DNA from: an uncultured Odoribacter sp.
Lineage (GTDB): Bacteria > Bacteroidota > Bacteroidia > Bacteroidales > Marinifilaceae
Length of the DNA stretch: 24,486 nucleotides
NCBI GenBank assembly: GCA_900544025.1
Contig: UQTM01000051.1
Span: 1 to 24,486 of the forward strand
Direction of reading: 5' to 3'
Made by a program: the position numbers and the translations under genes. The notes below the pieces were generated by a model. The model worked only from the letters and a program-made list of their open reading frames with translations, did no database searches and was not told where the DNA came from. Of this stretch, positions 1 through 8,914 are shown in pieces; the first letter of the stretch is position 1, and each line of letters starts with the position of its first letter.

Positions 1-4
1 GTTA

Positions 5-187
5 TTATCGGTGCCAGCCCACGGGAACAGACACTCCCGGATTACCCGTCGCGAAAGGCTCAGCATAGGCTTTATTCGCAGGAACGGCAAAGGTAGCCAG
101 CACCCGATCTTTTTTTATCTTTTTGGCAGCCTGGCATTGCATTCCGGCAAAAGCGCAAATCATCGATAATAAAATAATCTTTTTCAT
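5..187 (-). CDS. Small exported protein, unknown function
   Basis: A 60-residue reading frame starting at ATG with a clear signal peptide: MKK, then a hydrophobic stretch (residues 4-15) and a likely signal peptidase I site after Cys-Gln-Ala near residue 20. A Cys at residue 18 (Gly-Met-Gln-Cys) gives a weak lipobox alternative. The mature part is about 40 residues, rich in Ala and Pro and ending Gly-Trp-His-Arg; I recognise no family. It lies 53 bases downstream of the S9 peptidase gene on the same strand, so it may be co-transcribed. Two TAA codons in a row close the frame inside the window, so it is not cut by the window edge, but it could be the start of a gene shortened by a frameshift. 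Confidence 0.5.
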   Translation of the reverse strand: MKKIILLSMICAFAGMQCQAAKKIKKDRVLATFAVPANKAYAEPFATGNPGVSVPVGWHR

Positions 188-240
188 TTATTCTGCATTT
201 ATAATTTCTACTTTTCAAACGTCTTTATCGCTATCCGCCA

Positions 241-2547
241 TTACCGTTTATCGAAACCGTCGATCTCATAATACTGATCGGCACTGCTGTCACCCAACAA
301 ATATTTCGCAAAATGATACCACATTCTACGCTGATAAAAATCCCCGGCTTTATAGGCATATCCATGCCTTTGCCCCGGTAAAACGATCAGATCGAAATTC
401 TTTCCGGCTTCGATCAGGGCGTTCGCCATACGGAACGTATTTCCGGGATGCACATTATTATCGATATCCCCGGTCACCAGTAAAAGATAACCTTTAAAAT
501 TCTTGGCCAGTTCCTGGTTGGCTGCAACCCGACTTTTAAAGGTGCTTTCTTCCCGGTCGCCTTTCACCGAATCTTTCACGGTTTTCTTCTCTTCTTTCAC
601 GCCATTGTGCGTTTCCCCCCACCATTTATTATATATATTGTTATCGTGATTCCCCGACGAAGATACGGCAGCCGTATAAAAATCTGGATAATAACACAAA
701 GCAGCCGTGGACATGAAGCCCCCGCCGGAGTGCCCGAAAATACCTACTTTGGAAATATCGATAAAAGAATAACGATCGGCCAACTGCTCTAATCCGTATT
801 TATCGTCCGGAAGAGCATAGTCTCTCAAATTACCATAGCCATAAGTGTGATACCATTTATTACGTTGAGGGCTACCTCCGCGATGTCCGAAATTCACGAC
901 AATGAATCCCACCTGCGCCAATGCCATGTTATAGCTCCCGTTCACCGTAAAATCAAAAGGAGTAGCTTCCGTTTGAGGGCCGGGATAAACATAGGATATG
1001 ACCGGATATTTCCGGGTGGAATCGAAATCGAAAGGTTTCCACATCACCCCATATAAATCGGTTACCCCATCTTTTGCCTTCACCGTAAAACGCTCCGGCA
1101 TCTTCCAGCCGGTTTCATACAAGCGCTTCAAATCAGGACGTGCCAGTTCCATTAACACTTTCCCGTTATTATCCCGCAATACCGATACCGGTTCCAAATC
1201 GACCCTCGAATAATTATCGACCATATACCGGCAAGACTTCGGCATAACCGTCCGGTGATTAGCATCCTCCGGCGTCAATAGCTTCAAGTCCCCTCCATCG
1301 ATTTTTGCCTTATAAGTATGAGCATAATAAGGGTTCCTGTCCTTCTCTTTTCCATAGCCTTCGAAATAAATCGTGCGCCCTACCGTATCGATACGTACCA
1401 TACGTCCGGCAACCCATTCTCCTGAAGTTATCTGATTTTTCAGGTTTCCTTCACCGTCATAATGGTAAAAATGTCCCCAGCCGGTACGTTCCGACCACCA
1501 CAACAAATCCTTCCCATCTTCAAGAATAGAAAGATGGTGCATCTGATCGTTAAAATAAGGTTTTGCTTTTTCGTTAATCAACACCTTCGTTTCCCCGGTC
1601 TTCGTATCGGCGACACAAACGTCGATCTCGTCGCAGGTTCTTCTTTTCCTTTCAAAAAACAACTTATCCGATTTTTTTCCGGCATACACGACACTCAATG
1701 ACTGATCCGGCCACTTCTCCGTTTGTATTTTCACCTGTTTCAGGCTATCAAGATCGAATACCGAAAGCTCATACTGCGGAACTTCTTTATCGCCGGGCAT
1801 CGGATAGCGATATTCCTCTAATTTCGGACGCGCTGATAATATATTAATCACCCAAAGATCTTTAACATTCCGGTTGTCCGAACGCATCACATAAAATTTC
1901 TTCGAATCTTTAAACCAGGTAGCACGTGCCCTCACCCGCTTACTGGTCGTATCCCGTTCCCCCCAGGCATAAGAATAAAACGGTTCCCCGTCCTTAGTTA
2001 CCTGTATTTCGGTCGAGTCCTTATCACCGCATTTCATCAGGTATAAATTATGCTTTTTAGCAAACAGCATATAAGTGCTGTCCGGAGAAAAGGTCGCCCA
2101 GGCATTCCGTTTTTTATCCTCCTTCACTGAATCTTTTTGAGTCAAAACCTTAGAATAAATGTCGTATTCATAATTAAACTCATCTACCTTAAATTTCAAA
2201 GTTTTCTGATCGTCCTTAAACTCGATATCCTTCAACTTCAATTTTTCCGCCTGCTGAGGCTTTGTGGTAATCTTCGTCAATTCCTCGGCCATGTAATTGT
2301 TCTCGAACAGAAAACGCTTTGATTTTTTAGCCGGATCCACAAAATAATATTGCACTCCCTCGCTTGTTTCATACGAAAACCAAAATTTATCACTGTCTTT
2401 TAAAAACTTCGGAGTGACACTCAGAGACTTTACTTCACTCCCGATTTTCCTGAATTTTTCAGCTTGTTTATAGTTTGCTTTCTGTCCCAAAACAGGAAAC
2501 ACAACTGCACACGCCGCCATGAATACAAATAATCTAATTACGTACAT
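241..2547 (-). CDS. S9 family serine peptidase, DPP-IV-like, secreted
   Basis: A prolyl oligopeptidase-family dipeptidyl peptidase, expected to cleave short peptides in the periplasm or at the cell surface. It has a signal peptide (residues about 1-21, ending near Leu-Gly-Gln), an N-terminal beta-propeller (about 60-490, DPPIV_N type) and a C-terminal alpha/beta-hydrolase domain. The triad is visible: Ser607 in Gly-His-Ser-Gly-Gly, Asp696 in Gly-Asp-Ile-Asp-Asn-Asn-Val-His, and His728 in Gly-Gln-Arg-His-Gly. At 768 residues the size fits the family. The frame extends 27 bases upstream to a TTG at 2574, but I chose the ATG at 2547 because the signal peptide begins there and a promoter-like box lies just upstream. 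Exact substrate preference cannot be read from sequence. Confidence 0.93.
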   Translation of the reverse strand: MYVIRLFVFMAACAVVFPVLGQKANYKQAEKFRKIGSEVKSLSVTPKFLKDSDKFWFSYETSEGVQYYFVDPAKKSKRFLFENNYMAEELTKITTKPQQAEKLKLKDIEFKDDQKTLKFKVDEFNYEYDIYSKVLTQKDSVKEDKKRNAWATFSPDSTYMLFAKKHNLYLMKCGDKDSTEIQVTKDGEPFYSYAWGERDTTSKRVRARATWFKDSKKFYVMRSDNRNVKDLWVINILSARPKLEEYRYPMPGDKEVPQYELSVFDLDSLKQVKIQTEKWPDQSLSVVYAGKKSDKLFFERKRRTCDEIDVCVADTKTGETKVLINEKAKPYFNDQMHHLSILEDGKDLLWWSERTGWGHFYHYDGEGNLKNQITSGEWVAGRMVRIDTVGRTIYFEGYGKEKDRNPYYAHTYKAKIDGGDLKLLTPEDANHRTVMPKSCRYMVDNYSRVDLEPVSVLRDNNGKVLMELARPDLKRLYETGWKMPERFTVKAKDGVTDLYGVMWKPFDFDSTRKYPVISYVYPGPQTEATPFDFTVNGSYNMALAQVGFIVVNFGHRGGSPQRNKWYHTYGYGNLRDYALPDDKYGLEQLADRYSFIDISKVGIFGHSGGGFMSTAALCYYPDFYTAAVSSSGNHDNNIYNKWWGETHNGVKEEKKTVKDSVKGDREESTFKSRVAANQELAKNFKGYLLLVTGDIDNNVHPGNTFRMANALIEAGKNFDLIVLPGQRHGYAYKAGDFYQRRMWYHFAKYLLGDSSADQYYEIDGFDKR

Positions 2548-2579
2548 ACGATTAAAATTAACGTTTTTTCCCAATCACA

Positions 2580-2611
2580 CAATGATAGGAAAAAACAACC
2601 GTTAAAACAAA
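2580..2611 (-). promoter_or_regulatory. Probable promoter for the S9 peptidase gene
   Basis: On the minus strand a TTTTTG element is followed after 20 bases by TATCATTG, one mismatch from the Bacteroidota -7 consensus TAnnTTTG. The spacing is right and it lies just upstream of the ATG at 2547. It overlaps the leader of the divergent gene. Confidence 0.45.
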
Positions 2612-2620
2612 AACATTTGT

Positions 2621-2628
2621 TAGTTTTG
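2621..2628 (+). promoter_or_regulatory. Bacteroidota -7 box for the gene at 2680
   Basis: TAGTTTTG is an exact match to TAnnTTTG and lies 51 bases before the ATG at 2680. The -33 element is not obvious. The box lies inside the upstream TTG extension of the frame (from 2617), which argues that the extension is not translated. Confidence 0.5.
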
Positions 2629-2679
2629 CAATACATATTCAAAAATAATAAAACGGCATCCATCATTATTGTATATAAT

Positions 2680-3246
2680 ATGGGAAAAAAGGACTTCATA
2701 TTACTGAACCCTCAGTTAGAAAAAACATTCATAGAGATCTGTAACCGTATCCGACGCCTGCAAAGCGGAGGTACGATAGACAGTCTCCAGCGAATAGGAG
2801 CAACCACAACTGGTCAGATCGGAGCCAGTTACGTCTCCTTGAAGACGTTAGCGTCGGAATATCTTCCGGATGAGAAACTAGCCACCTTGCTTTGGAAACA
2901 ACAAAAAAGAGAAGAACAAATCGTAGCCTGCTTTTTGTTTCCCTTCGACATAAATAAAGAAAAAATTACGCAATTTGCAGAAACATGCAACAGTTATGAA
3001 ATTGCCGGATATTTTGGGTCTATCTTTCTGTGTCACCACGGAGAACTGGCAGAGATCGTATCCGATTGGAGCGGATCGGAGAAGCCTTTTTTGCAGGTGG
3101 CTGCACTTTCCGGAGCTGCACGTCATCTGCTTGTCAGCAAGAACAAGAGCCAAATCAGCGAAGAAAGATTTAAGCAGCTCGTGAATCGAAGTTATTCCGA
3201 CAAATATGTGGAGCTGGTTGCTCAACGCTATCGTTTTAACATTTAA
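2680..3246 (+). CDS. Helical (HEAT-like) protein, possibly AlkD-related
   Basis: A 188-residue soluble protein without signal peptide or membrane segment. It is predominantly helical, and a segment of the type Leu-Ala-x-x-Leu-Trp-Lys followed by a Glu-Glu-Gln-Ile-Val-Ala stretch recalls the HEAT-like repeats of the DNA alkylation repair (AlkD) family. I cannot place the AlkD catalytic residues with certainty, so the assignment is tentative; a general protein-binding helical repeat is an alternative. I chose the ATG at 2680 over the TTG at 2617 because the earlier start would overlap the -7 promoter box. It is a single gene between the divergent peptidase gene and pckA, which has its own promoter-like box. 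Confidence 0.55.
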   Translation: MGKKDFILLNPQLEKTFIEICNRIRRLQSGGTIDSLQRIGATTTGQIGASYVSLKTLASEYLPDEKLATLLWKQQKREEQIVACFLFPFDINKEKITQFAETCNSYEIAGYFGSIFLCHHGELAEIVSDWSGSEKPFLQVAALSGAARHLLVSKNKSQISEERFKQLVNRSYSDKYVELVAQRYRFNI

Positions 3247-3304
3247 TAAATGTTAAACTCTCCTTTTAATGTGAAGCAAGATTATTTAAATAAGAAAACT
3301 TTGT

Positions 3305-3312
3305 TACTTTTG
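3305..3312 (+). promoter_or_regulatory. Bacteroidota -7 box for pckA
   Basis: TACTTTTG matches TAnnTTTG exactly, 52 bases before the pckA ATG, in an AT-rich gap of about 120 bases. I see no good TTTG element at the expected -33 position. Confidence 0.5.
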
Positions 3313-3364
3313 TAATGTTATTACGGAAAAAAAGTATTAATTAATCGACTATAAATTTACAACT

Positions 3365-4972
3365 ATGTCAAAATTAGATTTAAGCAAGTACGGTATTACA
3401 GGTGTAACTGAAATTGTACACAATCCGTCTTATGATGTATTGTTCGCCGAAGAAACCAAACCGGGTTTGGAAGGCTTTGAAAAAGGCCAGGTGACAGAAT
3501 TAGGCGCTGTAAACGTGATGACTGGTGTATATACAGGACGTTCTCCTAAAGATAAATTCTTTGTAAAAGACGCTACCAGTGAAAATACCGTATGGTGGAC
3601 ATCAGACGAATATAAAAACGACAACAAACCGGTAGATGCAAAATGCTGGAATGCAGTAAAAGAATTAGCGACCAAAGAACTTTCTAACAAAAGATTGTTC
3701 GTTGTGGACGCATTCTGCGGTGCCAACCCGAACTCTCGTCTGAAATTGCGTTTCATCATGGAAGTTGCCTGGCAGGCACATTTCGTGACCAATATGTTCA
3801 TCCGCCCTACCGCTGAAGAACTGGCAAATTTTGGAGAACCCGATTTCGTGATCATGAATGCTTCCAAAGCTAAAGTTGATAACTACAAAGAACTGGGACT
3901 GAATTCAGAAACAGCCGTAGTGTTCAACCTGACTGAAAAAATTCAGGTAATTCTGAACACTTGGTATGGTGGTGAAATGAAAAAAGGTATGTTCTCTTAT
4001 ATGAACTATCTGCTTCCATTGAACGGTATGGCTTCTATGCACTGTTCTGCCAATACGGACATGAACGGACAGAATACCGCCATCTTCTTCGGTTTGTCCG
4101 GAACAGGTAAAACGACCTTATCCACCGACCCGAAACGTTTACTGATCGGTGACGACGAACATGGCTGGGACGATGAAGGTGTATTTAACTTCGAAGGCGG
4201 TTGCTATGCAAAGGTGATCAACCTGAGCAAAGAAGCAGAACCGGATATTTACGCAGCTATCAAACGTGACGCTTTATTGGAAAACGTAACTGTCGATGCT
4301 AACGGCAAAATCGACTTCAATGACAAATCGGTTACAGAGAACACCCGTGTTTCTTACCCGATCTATCACATCAAAAACATCGTTAAACCGGTGTCTAAAG
4401 GCCCGGCTGCCAAACAAGTTATTTTCTTGTCTGCCGACGCGTTCGGAGTATTGCCTCCTGTATCAATCCTGAATTCAGAACAAACAAAATATTATTTCTT
4501 GTCAGGATTTACAGCTAAATTAGCAGGTACAGAACGCGGAATCACCGAGCCGACCCCGACATTCTCTGCTTGCTTCGGTGCTGCTTTCTTGTCACTGCAC
4601 CCGACTAAATATGCAGAAGAACTGGTTAAGAAAATGGAAAAATCAGGAGCTAAAGCATACCTGGTAAATACAGGCTGGAACGGAACCGGCAAACGTATCT
4701 CTATTAAAGATACCCGTGGTATCATCGATGCAATCCTGGATGGTTCTATCGACAAAGCCGCTACCAAAACGATTCCTTATTTCGATTTTGTCGTTCCAAC
4801 AGCTCTGCCGGGTGTTGATCCGAAGATCCTCGATCCTCGCGATACTTATGCAAACGCTGCAGACTGGGATACAAAAGCAAAAGATTTGGCACAACGTTTC
4901 ATCAAGAACTTTGCTAAATTCGAAGGAAACGCAGCCGGTAAAGCCTTGGTTGCCGCTGGTCCGAAATTATAA
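3365..4972 (+). CDS. pckA: Phosphoenolpyruvate carboxykinase (ATP)
   Basis: Cytoplasmic enzyme interconverting oxaloacetate plus ATP and phosphoenolpyruvate plus CO2 plus ADP. In succinate/propionate-producing Bacteroidales it usually works in the carboxylating direction to make oxaloacetate, and otherwise in gluconeogenesis. At 535 residues it has the usual length of the ATP-type family. Visible motifs are Gly-Arg-Ser-Pro-Lys-Asp-Lys-Phe near the N-terminus, the kinase-1a P-loop Gly-Leu-Ser-Gly-Thr-Gly-Lys-Thr-Thr (243-251), and the metal-binding Asp-Asp-Glu-His-Gly-Trp (263-268). The gene stands alone between its own promoter box and a strong terminator. Codon use looks like that of a highly expressed gene. 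Confidence 0.98.
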   Translation: MSKLDLSKYGITGVTEIVHNPSYDVLFAEETKPGLEGFEKGQVTELGAVNVMTGVYTGRSPKDKFFVKDATSENTVWWTSDEYKNDNKPVDAKCWNAVKELATKELSNKRLFVVDAFCGANPNSRLKLRFIMEVAWQAHFVTNMFIRPTAEELANFGEPDFVIMNASKAKVDNYKELGLNSETAVVFNLTEKIQVILNTWYGGEMKKGMFSYMNYLLPLNGMASMHCSANTDMNGQNTAIFFGLSGTGKTTLSTDPKRLLIGDDEHGWDDEGVFNFEGGCYAKVINLSKEAEPDIYAAIKRDALLENVTVDANGKIDFNDKSVTENTRVSYPIYHIKNIVKPVSKGPAAKQVIFLSADAFGVLPPVSILNSEQTKYYFLSGFTAKLAGTERGITEPTPTFSACFGAAFLSLHPTKYAEELVKKMEKSGAKAYLVNTGWNGTGKRISIKDTRGIIDAILDGSIDKAATKTIPYFDFVVPTALPGVDPKILDPRDTYANAADWDTKAKDLAQRFIKNFAKFEGNAAGKALVAAGPKL

Positions 4973-4991
4973 TCCGACCACATTTTCAAAT

Positions 4992-5025
4992 AAAAAAAGA
5001 CTGCTCAAAAGAGCAGTCTTTTTTT
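4992..5025 (+). terminator. Intrinsic terminator of pckA
   Basis: A perfect stem (GACTGCTC with loop AAAA and GAGCAGTC) flanked by a run of A on the left and seven T on the right. It starts about 20 bases after the pckA stop and would work on both strands. Confidence 0.93.
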
Positions 5026-5354
5026 ATTTCGCCTCCCCTCGCCCCTCCTTCTTCATCGTCTATATACAGCCCATTTAAACGGCTTCCCACAAAAAGATTA
5101 CATTTTTATAAACCGTTCATTCCGACGTCCTACCTTCTTTCCGTCTCAATTAAATCATATAAGTCCCCACTATTTGCCACCAATATCCACAACAAACTTT
5201 TATATCTTCTAAAATTTCCCTTTGCAAAATTTCTACATATCCATAATAGATCATTACTCATACCATAAATTCAGTTTCCTGCTTTAGCTAACTATTCAAG
5301 CAGTTTTTGAATGCTCAAGCGTCTATTCCCATGATCCTGAAAGAGAGTGTGTCA
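5026..5354. other. Gene-free stretch between pckA and lpxA
   Basis: About 330 bases of AT-rich sequence between two convergent genes and their terminators. No frame on either strand stays open for a convincing length, and I see no tRNA or structured RNA. A short inverted repeat (ATTCAA ... TTGAAT) lies near 5293-5311. Its right end, around 5344-5358, has a GAGTGTGTCAAAAT string that resembles some insertion-sequence ends, but no transposase or partner end is present. Confidence 0.5.
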
Positions 5355-5393
5355 AAATAAAAAAGCAGTTACAAATTCATGTAACTGCTTTTA
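5355..5393 (-). terminator. Intrinsic terminator of the lpxD-lpxC/fabZ-lpxA operon
   Basis: A perfect 12-base inverted repeat (AAAAGCAGTTAC ... GTAACTGCTTTT, loop 8) lies about 20 bases after the lpxA stop. On the minus strand the stem runs into a T-rich tail (TTTTTTATTTTG), as expected for a factor-independent terminator. Confidence 0.88.
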
Positions 5394-5412
5394 AATATTA
5401 TCGAGGTTATTT

Positions 5413-6192
5413 TTATCCTAAATATCCCTTCATAATTCCACGTTTACTGTTCCGCACAAACATGATGATTTCGTCACGTTCTTTGGAAGCAGGCATTTCA
5501 GCCTCGATTCTCTCGATAGCATCTGTATTATTCAATCCGGATTGATAAAGAATACGATAAATATCCTGAATCTCGTTGATTTTCTCGTTAGAGAATTCCC
5601 GGCGGCGCAAACCGATTGAATTCACTCCGGCATAAGACAAAGGCAAACGCCCCGCCTTTACAAACGGAGGGACGTCTTTACCGATCAAAGAACCTCCCTG
5701 AATCATGACATGCTTTCCAATATGCACAAACTGGTGTACAGCCGTCATACCCCCTAAAATAGCGAAATCATCAACAATAACCTCTCCAGCTAACTGGCAA
5801 GCATTGGTGATGATGCAATTATTACCGATTTCACAATCGTGAGCGATATGAGCGTAAGCCATGATTAAACAATTATTACCGATTCGGGTAACACCTTTGG
5901 CAGCAGTGCCCCGGTTTACAGTTACACACTCGCGAATCGTTGTGTTATCTCCTATCTGAACAATACTTTTCTCCCCCTTAAATTTCATATCCTGGGGTAC
6001 AGCAGCGATCACTGCTCCCGGAAAAATTTTACAATTCTTTCCGATCCGTGCACCTTCCAGTATGGTTACGTTCGATCCGATTCTTGAACCTTCTTCAATC
6101 ACCACATTTTTATCAATCGTAACAAAAGGCTCTATCACTACATTATCTGCAACCTGAGCTTCCGGATGAACATATGCTAACGGTTGTTTCAT
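5413..6192 (-). CDS. lpxA: UDP-N-acetylglucosamine acyltransferase LpxA
   Basis: Cytoplasmic first enzyme of lipid A synthesis, transferring a 3-hydroxyacyl chain from ACP to the 3-OH of UDP-GlcNAc. The 259-residue protein is the normal length. It has the left-handed beta-helix of hexapeptide repeats (Ile/Val-Gly-x-Asn-x-x-Ile pattern, about residues 1-190) and a helical C-terminal cap. The catalytic His lies in Ala-His-Ile-Ala-His-Asp-Cys. It is the last gene of the operon, 62 bases after lpxC/fabZ, and is followed by a terminator. The promoter is probably the one upstream of lpxD. Confidence 0.97.
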   Translation of the reverse strand: MKQPLAYVHPEAQVADNVVIEPFVTIDKNVVIEEGSRIGSNVTILEGARIGKNCKIFPGAVIAAVPQDMKFKGEKSIVQIGDNTTIRECVTVNRGTAAKGVTRIGNNCLIMAYAHIAHDCEIGNNCIITNACQLAGEVIVDDFAILGGMTAVHQFVHIGKHVMIQGGSLIGKDVPPFVKAGRLPLSYAGVNSIGLRRREFSNEKINEIQDIYRILYQSGLNNTDAIERIEAEMPASKERDEIIMFVRNSKRGIMKGYLG

Positions 6193-6254
6193 TCGTTTAT
6201 TGTATTAGTGAATACTAAATTATCTGAATTAAGATTTTCAGCTTGCAAATATAA

Positions 6255-7655
6255 TTATAAGTTTTTGGTTTTTGCGACCTGTGCCATAAATTCTCCTTCA
6301 CAAACTAAAGTTTTTCCCACGAAAGCATATCCCTTCATGGTCACAACTCCACGCCGTACGGGGCCTATCGTGATTAATTTAAATAACAAAGTATCTCCCG
6401 GAACTACCTTTTTTCTAAACTTTACTCCGTCTATTTTCATGAAATAGGTTGAATAATTCTCTGGATCGTCCACACCGCCCAACACCAATATCCCTCCGCA
6501 CTGACACATTGCCTCTACCATCAAAACTCCCGGCATAACAGGCTCATCAGGGAAATGACCGACAAAAAAAGGCTCGTTCATGGTGACATTTTTCGAACCG
6601 ATTACGCAATTTTCCGTTATCTGGTAAATTTTATCGACTAACAGGAAAGGCGGACGATGAGGCAATAATTTACGAATCTGATTTATATCCATAAGCGGTT
6701 CAGCCGTCAGATCGACATGAGGACAAGCATCCTCTCTTTCTTCGGCTGCAATGGCTTTACTCAACATTTTTGCCATAGAAGCATTCGCTTTATGTCCCGG
6801 TCTTTCTGCAATCACCCGTCCTTTGATAAAACGTCCGCACAAAGCCAAATCGCCGATCACATCCAAAAGTTTGTGACGGGCGGGCTCGTTGTCGAAATAC
6901 AATTCCAAATTATTCAGAATGCCTTTTTTAATTTCTATATTGTCATAACCGAACAATTTCACCAAACGGTCTGCTTCTTCCTGATCGACTTCACGATCGA
7001 CGATCACGATCGCATTGGATAAGTCCCCTCCTTTGATCAGGTTATTGGCCAATAAAGTTTCTACCTCTCTTAAAAATACAAAAGTACGGCAAGGCGCTAT
7101 TTCTTTCACAAAATCATCTTTAGCAAAAGAAAAAGAAGCATACTGCATAGAAAGGTATGGTGAATTATAAGCTACGATTGTATTGATGTTATAATCGTCA
7201 TCGGGTAAGAGTGTCAGCCGGGTATTAGTGTCCGGGCAATAAAATTCCATTTTTTGAGTAACGGTAAACCAACGGCGTTCTGCCTGCTGTTCTTCCACTC
7301 CGACTTTAGTGATAGCCTCGGTGTAATATTTAGAGCTACCGTCAAGAATCGGAAATTCTTCTCCGTCCAATTCGATCAGGCAATTATCGATGCCACACCC
7401 ATAAAGGGCAGCCACAGCATGCTCCAGCGTATATACCCGCACTCCGTCTTTTTCCAGGCAACTTGCCCGATCAACAAATACCACATAATTGGCCAATGCA
7501 GGAATGACAGGCTTATCTTCTAAATCCGTTCTTACTACCTGATATCCTGTATTTTCAGCAACAGGTTTAAAAGTTGCACAAACTTCTTTTCCTGTATGTA
7601 ATCCCTTTCCTTTTAATGAGAATTCTCCCTTTAATGTGTTTTGTTTTACTGACAT
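6255..7655 (-). CDS. lpxC/fabZ: Bifunctional UDP-3-O-acyl-GlcNAc deacetylase / 3-hydroxyacyl-ACP dehydratase
   Basis: A fusion of two enzymes. Residues 1 to about 305 are LpxC, the zinc deacetylase that commits UDP-3-O-acyl-GlcNAc to lipid A. Its zinc and catalytic residues are visible: His79 in Leu-Glu-His-Ala, His261 and Asp265 in His-Lys-Leu-Leu-Asp, and His288 in Pro-Gly-His-Lys. Residues from about 322 to 466 are FabZ, the dehydratase of fatty acid elongation, with His367 in Gly-His-Phe-Pro and Glu381. The fusion is known in Bacteroidota and joins two enzymes that compete for 3-hydroxyacyl-ACP. Its ATG overlaps the lpxD stop by one base (TAATG), implying coupled translation. Confidence 0.97.
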   Translation of the reverse strand: MSVKQNTLKGEFSLKGKGLHTGKEVCATFKPVAENTGYQVVRTDLEDKPVIPALANYVVFVDRASCLEKDGVRVYTLEHAVAALYGCGIDNCLIELDGEEFPILDGSSKYYTEAITKVGVEEQQAERRWFTVTQKMEFYCPDTNTRLTLLPDDDYNINTIVAYNSPYLSMQYASFSFAKDDFVKEIAPCRTFVFLREVETLLANNLIKGGDLSNAIVIVDREVDQEEADRLVKLFGYDNIEIKKGILNNLELYFDNEPARHKLLDVIGDLALCGRFIKGRVIAERPGHKANASMAKMLSKAIAAEEREDACPHVDLTAEPLMDINQIRKLLPHRPPFLLVDKIYQITENCVIGSKNVTMNEPFFVGHFPDEPVMPGVLMVEAMCQCGGILVLGGVDDPENYSTYFMKIDGVKFRKKVVPGDTLLFKLITIGPVRRGVVTMKGYAFVGKTLVCEGEFMAQVAKTKNL

Positions 7656-8692
7656 TATTGTTTTGACTTTAATGTTTGTATTTCTTTCTCTAAATCGCGG
7701 ATCTGTCCGTATAAATCAGGCAATTTCCTGAATAACACATAAGATTTACGGTATTTTGCTACATCAAAGGCAGGAGCCCCCATAAATACCGAATCCGCAT
7801 CAATATTATTTGTCACACCACTCTGTGCTGCCAATGTTGTTCTATCCCCCACGACCAAATGTCCGGCAATCCCTACCTGGCCACCGAACATACAATGTTT
7901 TCCAATCTTTGTGGTACCTGCAATCCCACATTGTGCCGCCATAACCGTATTTTCTCCTACGACTACATTATGGGCAACTTGAACGAGATTGTCCAGTTTC
8001 ACCCCTTTCTTGATGCAGGTAGCCCCCATCGTAGCCCGGTCGATACATACGTTCGCCCCAATCTCTACATAATCTTCCAACACTACATTCCCGATTTGAG
8101 GCACTTTCTTATAAGAATCGTTCACCGGAGCAAATCCAAAGCCGTCCGCACCGATAACCGAGCCTGCATGTATCGTACAGTTATTGCCGATCACACAGCC
8201 GTAATAAATTTTCACACCGGAATAAATCGTCGTGTTATCGCCGATCACCACTCCTTCCCCAATATAAGCCTGAGGATATATCTTTACATTGTTGCCGATT
8301 TTTACACCTTTCCCGATATAAGCAAAAGCGCCGATATAAGGTTTTTCGCCGATCACAACTCCGGGAGCAATGAACGAAGGCTCTTCTATTCCTTCGGGCT
8401 TCGGACGCAACATTTCGTCATATACCTGTAATAAAGCTGCAATGGCATCGTAAGCAGAAGGCACACGGATCATCGTGCAAGGCACGGTCTGCGACGGAAC
8501 AAAATCATGATTCACCAACACTACTGAAGCCTGTGTCGTATAGATATAATGTTCATATTTGGGATTTGCCAGAAATGCCAGTGTACTGGGCCGGCCTTCT
8601 TCTATTTTGGATACATCATTGATCAATACTTCACCGTCTCCCTCCACAATTCCCTGAAGCAAGTTCGCAATGTCTTTTGCTCTAAATTCCAT
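7655..8692 (-). CDS. lpxD: UDP-3-O-acylglucosamine N-acyltransferase LpxD
   Basis: Third enzyme of lipid A synthesis; it adds the N-linked 3-hydroxyacyl chain to UDP-3-O-acyl-glucosamine. It has an N-terminal uridine-binding domain (about 1-100), then a long left-handed beta-helix of hexapeptide repeats (about 100-310) and a short helical tail rich in Lys, Glu and Leu. Ala-His-Asn-Val-Val-Val fits the region of the catalytic His. The frame extends to a TTG at 8713, but that codon lies within the -7 promoter box, so I take the ATG at 8692, giving 345 residues, the usual size. It is first in the operon and overlaps lpxC/fabZ by one base. Confidence 0.96.
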   Translation of the reverse strand: MEFRAKDIANLLQGIVEGDGEVLINDVSKIEEGRPSTLAFLANPKYEHYIYTTQASVVLVNHDFVPSQTVPCTMIRVPSAYDAIAALLQVYDEMLRPKPEGIEEPSFIAPGVVIGEKPYIGAFAYIGKGVKIGNNVKIYPQAYIGEGVVIGDNTTIYSGVKIYYGCVIGNNCTIHAGSVIGADGFGFAPVNDSYKKVPQIGNVVLEDYVEIGANVCIDRATMGATCIKKGVKLDNLVQVAHNVVVGENTVMAAQCGIAGTTKIGKHCMFGGQVGIAGHLVVGDRTTLAAQSGVTNNIDADSVFMGAPAFDVAKYRKSYVLFRKLPDLYGQIRDLEKEIQTLKSKQ

Positions 8693-8710
8693 AATATTAA
8701 AAATTTCGGG

Positions 8711-8718
8711 CAAACTTA
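8711..8718 (-). promoter_or_regulatory. Bacteroidota -7 box for the lpx operon
   Basis: On the minus strand TAAGTTTG is an exact TAnnTTTG match, 18 bases before the lpxD ATG. The -33 element is weak (TTTACAAG about 20 bases upstream). If the box is used, the mRNA leader is very short. Confidence 0.5.
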
Positions 8719-8914
8719 CGAATTTTATTTGTAACTTGTAAATATATTACGAATATGTTTCAAATATTAACACTTTAAATTCGTACGTATTTCAATCATA
8801 TTACACTAACAATCAATACAATACAAACAGCATTCCAACAACTTACTTATCAAAACAACAAACAGAGATTTATAAATATTACAATGATTTCACATGAATT
8901 ACTCCATATAATAT
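8719..8914. other. Divergent intergenic region, lpxD / rimP
   Basis: Very AT-rich, about 200 bases, with no open frame worth calling and no clear structured RNA. It separates the leftward lpx promoter from the rightward rimP promoter and may hold upstream elements for either. Confidence 0.45.

Noticed and set aside
2617..2679. TTG-initiated N-terminal extension of the HEAT-like protein
   Set aside because: It runs through a TAnnTTTG promoter box at 2621-2628, and a good ATG follows at 2680.
5026..5354. Decayed gene in the pckA-lpxA gap
   Set aside because: Translating the minus strand gives short stretches of plausible protein but stops in every frame and no family match, so I left it as non-coding.
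7859..8431. 190-residue plus-strand frame across lpxD
   Set aside because: It lies entirely antisense to the hexapeptide-repeat coding sequence and shows no recognisable protein features.
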